Positions 53,312 to 60,391 of a stretch of 64,000 nucleotides of DNA are shown one piece after another. Each line of letters starts with the position of its first letter. The stretch's first letter is position 1. Made by a program: the position numbers and the translations under genes. The stretch comes from a bacterium (lineage in GTDB: Bacteria; Ratteibacteria; UBA8468; B48-G9; DTJG01). The notes under the pieces were generated by a model that was given only the letters and a program-made list of their open reading frames with translations, ran no database searches and was not told the DNA's origin. The DNA is taken from positions 1 through 64,000 of the forward strand of contig JAOAAW010000063.1 in the NCBI GenBank assembly GCA_026418655.1, written 5' to 3'.

Positions 53312-55279
53312 TTACTCAATAGCAATCGCAACAAAAGAAAGCTGTGGCAGGTCTTTAATTTTTACTTTATTTCCCTTTATTTCAACTGCTTCAGACACAG
53401 TGCCCTTGATATTCAAAACCTTCATCTTTGAATTTTTAGGGACATCAAGATTTTTTATGTTAACCAGGACATCTCCTGACTTTTTCTCCCTGTCTGCCAG
53501 ATTTGTAATCAACAATAGGCATTTTCCCTGATCTGATTGCCATAAGCTTGGAAACAACCAGAATTCTTTACACAATACAGCATCTGTGGGGGTATAAGCT
53601 GGATTGTGGAGCTTTACAATATTGCCGGGTAAGCTCAACATTGCATCCCATAATGGTCTTATGTAAGCGACAGCATCCTTGAAATCAACACCTGGCTCCA
53701 GCACTGGATGGCCTGTCATACCAAAAGCACTGCATAGCGCGGCTGCCTTCTTCCCTGAAAATTCAGCTCTGTCTTTCAAATTTCCACTTATAAGATGTGC
53801 ACCTGAACAATCAAAACAGGCAAAATATGCTGTGCTTTCTGGAACAGTCAATAGTTCGTCATGCCTTATTGATAGTTCACCGCACAGTGCAACATCAATA
53901 CAGCTCTGGGTTAAAGCAAATGGAAATCCAGTATGACCGATGATTGCACCATATTTGCCAACTCTTTTTCTCATTGCTTTCATATACATAAAATATGCAT
54001 ATGTTGACCAGTGAAGCAGACTTGTTTTTGTAAAACCCATTGCATGTGGAGAATTCCAATCAGGATATAGTCCATCCCAGTCCTTCTTCATATAATCTTC
54101 AAACCATGTCTGATACATCTGATACTGTTCACATCCCCTTATATAAGTGAGGACTCTCATTCCACGCTGGTGGCACCTATCCACAAAGGCTTTAAACCAC
54201 TGCGGGTCTTTAACAACATAATCAGAAGGTGGTTCACAATTTGTTCCAGGGTTTCTCATCCAGAATTGATGGATAATCATTACATTTGCTCCCAAATCCG
54301 CCACTTCATCCACCCTTTTAATTTCTGGATTACCCTTAAATAATTGTGGCGGCTGGCAGGCAACCTGCTTTATAGGCATAACAACCCATGGCCAGTCTTT
54401 TCCAACCTGCGCATATGGGTACATGCAGTGTGAAACCCTGCAGCCAAGAACATTGTTTCTAAAAGCAACATCTGTTCCTTTTTCATTCTCTGTTTTTGCG
54501 GCAAGGAAAATCATTCCCCACCTGTTTCGATATCTTGTTGACTGTGAAACTCTCATCTGCAGTCCCTGAAGGATGTACCATTGTAATGTCCATTTATTTT
54601 TCTGCTTTCCACCAAAGCTCATTGTGTATTGCCGTGGCGCATCATTGAAACCTATCCATTCATCAAGCACAAACTCAATCTTATTGCTGAAAAATTTTGT
54701 ACTTTGCCATCCAAGGTCCACTGACGCAAGTGGCCAAAGTTCCCTCTGACAGGAAATTTCATTAATCTGCTTGTACAGGTCCATCCCATAGAAGACATGA
54801 GTTGTTGAATAATCCCTTTTATACCATGGGTCCCTTGTGAAATACCCCCATCTTGCCGATTTTGCACTCGAAACATCAAGAAAAATATTCATTGAAATCT
54901 CACTCAAGGTAAAACTGCCATTCTCTTTAGTATCAAATACCTGTTCACAAAACAGAGCACCTTCTGGATGAATTTCATATGTCTGAGTTATTTTTACCAA
55001 TCCCTTTGCTATTGATGCTTCATTCTTGATTACTATTCTGTCCTCATCAACTGACTCAACTGTCAGATTGGATTTTGTATCAGAAAGTTTATAACTTGCT
55101 CCGTCAATAACAAATTTCAAACCGCATATGGTATCGTTTTCAGAAAGCAGTGCATGTCTTTCTTTTTCATTTTTGCAGGCAAAATCAACAATCTCACCAC
55201 CCCTGTCTGCATCCCAGGTAATTTTCCCGGTACCGGTTTCAACCGTAATTTTTCTTCCCTTTCTGCTCAGTTTCAACAT
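53312..55279 (-). CDS. Uncharacterised glycosidase-like protein (beta-sandwich plus TIM barrel)
   Basis: 655 residues, no signal peptide. The first ~250 residues are beta-rich (KITWDADRGGEIVDF, TYEIHPEGALFCEQVFDT). From about 300 a barrel-like part has GKDWPWVVMPIKQ, ANVMIIHQFWMRNPG, RCHQRGMRVLTYIRG and a strand LYPDWNSPHAMGF, recalling GH31/GH36 or DUF6259-type folds. A C-terminal beta domain ends LPQLSFVAIAIE. The catalytic acids are not certain. AAAGGAG precedes the ATG. It is transcribed alone between convergent RNase D and divergent HAD genes. Confidence 0.5.
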   Translation of the reverse strand: MLKLSRKGRKITVETGTGKITWDADRGGEIVDFACKNEKERHALLSENDTICGLKFVIDGASYKLSDTKSNLTVESVDEDRIVIKNEASIAKGLVKITQTYEIHPEGALFCEQVFDTKENGSFTLSEISMNIFLDVSSAKSARWGYFTRDPWYKRDYSTTHVFYGMDLYKQINEISCQRELWPLASVDLGWQSTKFFSNKIEFVLDEWIGFNDAPRQYTMSFGGKQKNKWTLQWYILQGLQMRVSQSTRYRNRWGMIFLAAKTENEKGTDVAFRNNVLGCRVSHCMYPYAQVGKDWPWVVMPIKQVACQPPQLFKGNPEIKRVDEVADLGANVMIIHQFWMRNPGTNCEPPSDYVVKDPQWFKAFVDRCHQRGMRVLTYIRGCEQYQMYQTWFEDYMKKDWDGLYPDWNSPHAMGFTKTSLLHWSTYAYFMYMKAMRKRVGKYGAIIGHTGFPFALTQSCIDVALCGELSIRHDELLTVPESTAYFACFDCSGAHLISGNLKDRAEFSGKKAAALCSAFGMTGHPVLEPGVDFKDAVAYIRPLWDAMLSLPGNIVKLHNPAYTPTDAVLCKEFWLFPSLWQSDQGKCLLLITNLADREKKSGDVLVNIKNLDVPKNSKMKVLNIKGTVSEAVEIKGNKVKIKDLPQLSFVAIAIE

Positions 55280-55400
55280 GTTGCGCTCCTTTTTTTATAG
55301 TTTTTCAAATTTTGATGATACAATATAACTGTTCGCTTGTCCAGTTAACCTGTTGCTAAAATATGACAAATACCCGAATGAGAATTTTTTCATTCTGCAG

Positions 55401-55406
55401 TATAAT
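55401..55406 (+). promoter_or_regulatory. -10 element (TATAAT) immediately before the HAD gene at 55413
   Basis: A perfect TATAAT ends six bases before the ATG. A short inverted repeat (GAATGA/TCATTC, 55376-55395) lies just upstream, over the place a -35 would be. No Shine-Dalgarno sequence is seen. Confidence 0.45.
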
Positions 55407-55412
55407 TGAAAA

Positions 55413-56270
55413 ATGAAGGAAAAGGCGATTGTTTTCGATTTTGATGGTCCTCTGATTGGTAGTGGACAGGACAAGGCAGTTCACATCCTTTTCTCAGCAT
55501 TTGTTGCATGCTGGGATACAGGTTTCAGGGTTTTTTTGCATCCCGAAAATCTTGAGTTAGACCTTGAAAAAATGGTTAAAGGTCTTATCAATTATCCTGG
55601 TGCTCCGCGATTTCAACAACTTTCAGCAATAATCAGCTGCATAGTAAGGGATATTCCTCAAGCAATAAAAGATCCATCAGAACTCAAAATAGATGAAAAT
55701 CTTCAAAAGGAATATCAGAAACTCAAAGAAAGGTACAATCAGTTTTATTCTTCCCTCAATGATGCAGCAGCAAAACTTTACTGGAAACCCCTGGATGGAA
55801 TCAAAGAGATTATTGAAGAACTGGTGAAAGATTATGACTTGTATGTTGCTTCAGGTATTATTCAGGAAATCCTTGAGAAGGATTTTAACCATCATGGGTT
55901 TGACAGAAAAATTTTTTCAGGAATTTTTGGAAGCAATCCAGCAGGAGATATTGATAAAGCAAAGATACTTGAAAAAATAAAGAACAAGGGCTATAAAGAT
56001 GTCCTTTTTATTGGAGATTCAAAAAAAGATTTTGAGTATGCAAAGGCCACAGGCATCAAATTTTACAGAATAAAAACAGCCACGGATTATAAAAAGTTGA
56101 TGAATGAAATAAAAAATGGTTTGCCCAATCAGAATGAAATATGCGAATTCACTGAGGAGGAACTTGAAACAATAAAATCAAAGGTAATTTCTCTTATGAA
56201 ATTTTATGTTCAAGGAAAAAATCTCTCGTTTGAGGAAATAACAACTTTTATAAACACAGGCAAATTATAA
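55413..56270 (+). CDS. HAD-superfamily hydrolase
   Basis: 285 residues. Motif I is VFDFDGPLIGSG (D9, D11), motif II lies in YVASGIIQEIL, and motif IV is FIGDSKKDFEYAKATG. A helical cap of unusual length (about residues 20-130) separates motif I and II. The C-terminal ~50 residues are charged and not typical. It probably removes phosphate from a small metabolite; the substrate is unknown. It ends two bases from the convergent beta-helix protein gene. Confidence 0.82.
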   Translation: MKEKAIVFDFDGPLIGSGQDKAVHILFSAFVACWDTGFRVFLHPENLELDLEKMVKGLINYPGAPRFQQLSAIISCIVRDIPQAIKDPSELKIDENLQKEYQKLKERYNQFYSSLNDAAAKLYWKPLDGIKEIIEELVKDYDLYVASGIIQEILEKDFNHHGFDRKIFSGIFGSNPAGDIDKAKILEKIKNKGYKDVLFIGDSKKDFEYAKATGIKFYRIKTATDYKKLMNEIKNGLPNQNEICEFTEEELETIKSKVISLMKFYVQGKNLSFEEITTFINTGKL

Positions 56271-56272
56271 AA

Positions 56273-57205
56273 TCATGTTCTCAATGGAGACCGTTCTATA
56301 ATCCCATGTTCCAGTGGCTTATTCTTCAAAACTTCATTCGGACCATAAAATCCCTTGCTTATTCTGCAGAGTGAATAAAAAATTGTGTTTGGACCAACAA
56401 ACACTCCAGGGTCAGATACTGAATTGCAGCCAACCTGAGACCAATCACCGAGGATAATTCCTATCTTGGGTCTCCCTATATCATATTTTTTATCGCCAAG
56501 GTCTATTACAACATTTTTCTTTCCAAAAATCCCTGCATATATTCCAAGATTTGCGGTGGTTGCCTGATTGCCAAAATGGGTGGCATAGCCACAGATACTG
56601 TCTCCAACATACGAAGGGTGAGGAAAATTTGCTTTATCCATCATTACACCATTTTTTATTTCTCCTCTGAAAGTACCGCCATCACCAATTATTACATCTC
56701 CCCTTAAATATGTTCCCTGCCTTATCTCGTTTTTGTTTCCAATGATTGTTGGTCCTTTTATGCCTGTACCTGGTTCAATGGAATTGTTTTCTCCGATATA
56801 AATATCTCCCTCATCAAGGAAAATATTACTTCCAGCAAGAATTGTGTTCTTGCCAACAAAAAGGGACCTTTTTTCTTTGGTACTTCCCTTTATAAATGCT
56901 GGCTCAAAAACTGCTCCATCCTCAACATAAATGACAAAATCTCCAATGCATTTTCCCCTGAAATTTTCTGGACCTAAAAGATTCACATTGCCTGCATTTA
57001 TTTTTTGTGAAATTGCATTTTCAATCCATCTGCACGCGTACGGATGTATTGCATCAAGAACCGCAATAACTGAATTGATTTCAGGACCTGAGAAAAGATC
57101 CTGATGTCTGAAAGGATATTTGTTGAAATCAAAATAAAATTCGACTCTTAACCTTTCAGGTATATCATTTTTTGCTAGATTTTTAAGATTAATTATCTCT
57201 GCCAT
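56273..57205 (-). CDS. Left-handed beta-helix protein, GlmU C-terminus-like acyltransferase family
   Basis: 310 residues. Hexapeptide repeats (GDFVIYVEDGAVFEPAFI, VGKNTILAGSNIFLDEGDIYIGENNSIEPGTGI, TYLRGDVIIGDGG) form a left-handed beta helix as in sugar-nucleotide acetyltransferases. HPSYVGDSICGYATHFGNQATTANL resembles the catalytic loop region of bifunctional sugar-1-phosphate nucleotidyltransferase/acetyltransferases. The nucleotidyltransferase domain is absent, so it may be a stand-alone acyltransferase or binding protein. AAGGAG precedes the ATG, and its promoter overlaps that of the divergent GGDEF gene. Confidence 0.8.
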   Translation of the reverse strand: MAEIINLKNLAKNDIPERLRVEFYFDFNKYPFRHQDLFSGPEINSVIAVLDAIHPYACRWIENAISQKINAGNVNLLGPENFRGKCIGDFVIYVEDGAVFEPAFIKGSTKEKRSLFVGKNTILAGSNIFLDEGDIYIGENNSIEPGTGIKGPTIIGNKNEIRQGTYLRGDVIIGDGGTFRGEIKNGVMMDKANFPHPSYVGDSICGYATHFGNQATTANLGIYAGIFGKKNVVIDLGDKKYDIGRPKIGIILGDWSQVGCNSVSDPGVFVGPNTIFYSLCRISKGFYGPNEVLKNKPLEHGIIERSPLRT

Positions 57206-57228
57206 TTTTGCTCCTTGTTAAGTTTGAC

Positions 57229-57240
57229 TATAATATAATA
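57229..57240. promoter_or_regulatory. Overlapping divergent -10 region of the beta-helix and GGDEF genes
   Basis: The plus strand has two overlapping TATAAT copies (57229-57234 and 57234-57239) directly before ATG 57240. The minus strand over the same bases reads TATTAT twice, at a proper distance for the gene starting at 57205. The -35 parts are weak. Both genes may share and compete for this site. Confidence 0.4.
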
Positions 57241-58259
57241 TGAGTTGTGGAAAATTGCAAGAAAAGATCAAAAAGATGAAGCAAATTGATATCACCAGAG
57301 CGCTTTTGTTACTCCACAGAAGGGTTGTAAAAGAGCTGAAAAAGGAGGACCTCTTTAAAAAGGTTGTCCCTACGATACGGAAGATTGTGAAGTGCGATGG
57401 TTGCGCGATACTACTGGTGGAAAATGGGAAAATTTCAGTTGCTGCATGTACAGGTTTTTCTAAAAATTTAAGAAGCATGAAACTCAGCTCCTTGTTCTGG
57501 CCTATCAGCCATATCCTTAAAACCGGAAAAGGATTGTTTGTTCAGGATATTAAAAACTCAAGGTTTGGTGGATGCCTTCCTGAAAACTGTGAAATGAAGG
57601 CAATAATGTGTGTTCCTGTTAAACTGAATGGCAGGGTTGCTGGCATAATTCATCTTGACTCAAAAAAGGCAGATGCTTTTACTACAAAAGATTTTGATTT
57701 TGTAAAACTCATTTCTTCAGAATTATCTTCAATTATTGAAAGAAGTCTTCTCTATTCAGAGGTTGAACAGCTTTCAATAAAAGATCACTTAACAGGCTGC
57801 TATAACAGAAGAAATCTTTACCATGATCTCAAAAAGAGAATTGAGGAATGCAGAAGATATAAAAAAGTTTTTTCTGTTATTATGATAGATTTTGACAATT
57901 TCAAAAAATATAATGACAGGTTTGGTCACAGTAGAGGAGATGCTCTTCTGAAATCCATCTGTGGAAAACTGCGAAAGATTTTAAGAAAAGCCGATTCAAT
58001 CTACAGATACGGTGGAGACGAATTTGTTGTTTTACTTCCTGAAACAAACAAGGATGGTGCAAGAGTGTGCGCAAAGAGGCTTGAAGAAAATATAGAAAAA
58101 ATGAACAAAAGAATTGACGAAAATACAAAAATTACCCTCAGTACAGGTGTTGCAGGTTATCCGGAAGATGGTTCAACGCCTGCATCCCTGATAAAAATTG
58201 CTGATAGACAGATGTATAAAAATAAGGCTGCCAAAAAATCTGCGCAGGGTCTTATCTGA
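57240..58259 (+). CDS. GAF-GGDEF diguanylate cyclase
   Basis: 339 residues; ATG 57276 is an alternative start. A GAF sensor domain (about 35-170) precedes a GGDEF domain. The active-site loop YGGDEF (residues 257-262) is intact, and the inhibitory I-site RxxD (R249-D252) lies five residues upstream, so it is probably an active, feedback-controlled cyclase making cyclic di-GMP. GAF ligands are unknown; CDGCAILLV and several cysteines are notable. No membrane segment is present, so it is cytoplasmic. Its end overlaps the inositol-phosphatase-like gene by eight bases. Confidence 0.93.
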   Translation: MSCGKLQEKIKKMKQIDITRALLLLHRRVVKELKKEDLFKKVVPTIRKIVKCDGCAILLVENGKISVAACTGFSKNLRSMKLSSLFWPISHILKTGKGLFVQDIKNSRFGGCLPENCEMKAIMCVPVKLNGRVAGIIHLDSKKADAFTTKDFDFVKLISSELSSIIERSLLYSEVEQLSIKDHLTGCYNRRNLYHDLKKRIEECRRYKKVFSVIMIDFDNFKKYNDRFGHSRGDALLKSICGKLRKILRKADSIYRYGGDEFVVLLPETNKDGARVCAKRLEENIEKMNKRIDENTKITLSTGVAGYPEDGSTPASLIKIADRQMYKNKAAKKSAQGLI

Positions 58260-59175
58260 TTTCACACTCTTTAATTTTACCAAGAACCTTTTGATGTAGT
58301 TCTGGGTTTGTTGAAACAACCACATCAAGAACTGTTTTTACATTATCACTGCATCGGACTTTATTTCCATTAAAATCTGTCACGACTACCTCTGCCTGCT
58401 GGGCAATAAATATTCCTGAAAAAACATCCACAAATGGCTGTTTCATTGCAAAATAAACATCAATCTTTCCCTCAGCAACATCAACAAATCCGTATGGTCC
58501 ACCATTTGGTAGGAAAAACTTAAAGGGAAGCAAGAGTTCTCTGTATTTATCAACCAGTGGAATGAGAAATTTCTTTGGTTTCATCGCATATGATTCAATG
58601 CTTGCACCATCCATTTCTACCACATCGGGTCTGCCCATCTGCTGCCTGTATTTTCTATCAAGTTTTACTTCCTTGGTAATTCTGCCTCCTTCAACATCTG
58701 CAAGATATGCACCTTCTTTCCAGGCATAAGCAATCTTTCCAGCGACACAATCTCCAACACAGCAACACACAGGATTGAAATTTTTATCATAAAATGCGAC
58801 CGAGCTGTACCAGAAATCCTTTATGCCATGCTTGAAAAGATAACTTCCATCAAATGGGTCGCAGACAGCATACAGAATATCTCCTGGTTTATCAGTGTTT
58901 ATTTCCACCCTTCCTGCTTCTTCTGAAAGAAGTATCACCGGTCTACCCCAATCTTCAAGCCTCTTTTTGTATGTGTTCTCAGTATCTTTATCAACCTTCA
59001 AAATGTCTGGGTCCCAGCTTTTGTACTCTCCGAGTCGTTTTTCAACTTCTTCCCAGCCAATGTTTTTGTCACTGAGATCTTTTACTATCTCAAGTCCCTC
59101 TGAAACCAGTGCAAGGTTGAATGCAAGAATTTCATCCTTTTGAGAAAAATTTTCAAGCCTCTTTTTAAAATCCAT
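58252..59175 (-). CDS. Inositol monophosphatase / FBPase-superfamily phosphatase
   Basis: 307 residues. Metal-site motifs SEEAG (E85/E86) and DPFDGS (D106, D109) match the lithium-sensitive phosphatase superfamily; the C-terminal ...FVDVFSGIFIAQQAEVVVTDF fits the third metal site region. Candidates are inositol-1-phosphate, fructose-1,6-bisphosphate or 3'-phosphoadenosine phosphate; the sequence does not settle which. AAGGGGGAGA precedes the ATG, 14 bases after the C45-like gene. It ends the lpxL-led run. Confidence 0.85.
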   Translation of the reverse strand: MDFKKRLENFSQKDEILAFNLALVSEGLEIVKDLSDKNIGWEEVEKRLGEYKSWDPDILKVDKDTENTYKKRLEDWGRPVILLSEEAGRVEINTDKPGDILYAVCDPFDGSYLFKHGIKDFWYSSVAFYDKNFNPVCCCVGDCVAGKIAYAWKEGAYLADVEGGRITKEVKLDRKYRQQMGRPDVVEMDGASIESYAMKPKKFLIPLVDKYRELLLPFKFFLPNGGPYGFVDVAEGKIDVYFAMKQPFVDVFSGIFIAQQAEVVVTDFNGNKVRCSDNVKTVLDVVVSTNPELHQKVLGKIKECEIR

Positions 59176-59189
59176 CGTCTCCCCCTTTT

Positions 59190-60380
59190 TCAGTGTTCAT
59201 ATTGACAGATTTCTGGATTTTCCTGCCACATACCACCATCGGCATAACTTCTTCTTTGCCAGCGATAGTATAATTTTTTTGAAAGAAAAAAGCAATTTGT
59301 TATAAGCGTATAACCTGTAAGCCCCTGGTTTGGATGGAGTCTTAAACCATCTTTTCTCAATCCTTCAGGGTAGGGTGTGATAAAAAGTTTTATTATATCT
59401 CTGGCTGCTGGTTTTTTTCCAAGATTTCTCAGTTTTTCTCTCAATATTGTTTCAAGATTATTACAGGTATCCCAGAAAAGTGCGTCAGGTCCATCATCAG
59501 GAAGGTTGAAAAACTTTCTATAAAGCAATCTCTGCTTTCTCTGATATTTCGCCTGTGGTGATTCAGGATTCCTGCATACCAAACCGCTGATATGCGTAAA
59601 ATGTACCTTCTCATCTTGCCTGAAAGCTTCAAAATAGTTTCTGCTGCATTTTTCTATCGCCACACTATTGTATTTCCTATCATAAATCAAAATATTGGCA
59701 CCGCCCCAGAACAAAGAATATTTTTTGAGAAATTCCAAGGCCGACAATGTATCACTGGCATAATGGTATACCATCTCATAAACAGGTAGGGGAAAAATCT
59801 CTTCTGGTTCATCATCAATGTGTAATCCAGAACCAACCCCATCCATTACAAAAGGTTTTCCGTACCATGGTGCATTTGAAATGTGGTCCTTTGATGGAAG
59901 TGGTGGTGCTGGTTTCCAGTAGGTTATCGGGTCATCAACATTTTTTATATGCATGGGTCCCATATCAGTATCAGGCAAAAAAGCAACCCTACATTTTTCG
60001 TCTGAAGAACTTTTCCTTAAACCAAATTCTCTGTATCCACGAAATGTCAGATAATCATTTACACTTCTTAGAATTGCCATGTCCCGCAATGTTAGAGAAG
60101 CATATTCCATCAAATATTTATCACGTTTCAACACAAACTCAACCCAGTTCTTAGATTCTGGATATTTTGTAAATGAGGGGCTTTTTGACATGGCTTCTTT
60201 GTAGTAATCTTCTACCCCTGCCAGGATATCTTCTTTTTTCACCCATGGAGCATCAGCAACTATCCTTTCAATGCCTGCTTCCAGATAGTAAGGGCGGTCC
60301 GCATTTATTCTTTTTGCCTCCTGCGCGGCAACAATCTCGGGGTCTGGTATTTCAGGTTTCAAAATTTTATTATCCCACAT
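59190..60380 (-). CDS. Peptidase C45-like Ntn hydrolase (acyltransferase/amidase-like), tentative
   Basis: 396 residues. The segment after C130 (EKCRVAF...DTDMGPMHIKNVDD) matches the nucleophile region of C45/penicillin-acyltransferase-type Ntn hydrolases, where Cys is followed by a G-x-x-x-x-x-N-x-D strand. Later ALEFLKKYSLFWGGANILIYD and SVAIEKCSRNYFEAF resemble the family's GGN-L-L-D-x-x-G core. If correct, the enzyme would autocleave before C130 and hydrolyse amides. The N-terminal ~125 residues (helical) and the C-terminal part are not recognised. It could be another fold. Confidence 0.5.
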   Translation of the reverse strand: MWDNKILKPEIPDPEIVAAQEAKRINADRPYYLEAGIERIVADAPWVKKEDILAGVEDYYKEAMSKSPSFTKYPESKNWVEFVLKRDKYLMEYASLTLRDMAILRSVNDYLTFRGYREFGLRKSSSDEKCRVAFLPDTDMGPMHIKNVDDPITYWKPAPPLPSKDHISNAPWYGKPFVMDGVGSGLHIDDEPEEIFPLPVYEMVYHYASDTLSALEFLKKYSLFWGGANILIYDRKYNSVAIEKCSRNYFEAFRQDEKVHFTHISGLVCRNPESPQAKYQRKQRLLYRKFFNLPDDGPDALFWDTCNNLETILREKLRNLGKKPAARDIIKLFITPYPEGLRKDGLRLHPNQGLTGYTLITNCFFLSKKLYYRWQRRSYADGGMWQENPEICQYEH

Positions 60381-60391
60381 AAAAACTTCTT

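Noticed and set aside
57201..57240. A distinct leader riboswitch between the beta-helix and GGDEF genes
   Set aside because: The gap is only 34 bases and is used up by overlapping -10 elements and a ribosome-binding site.
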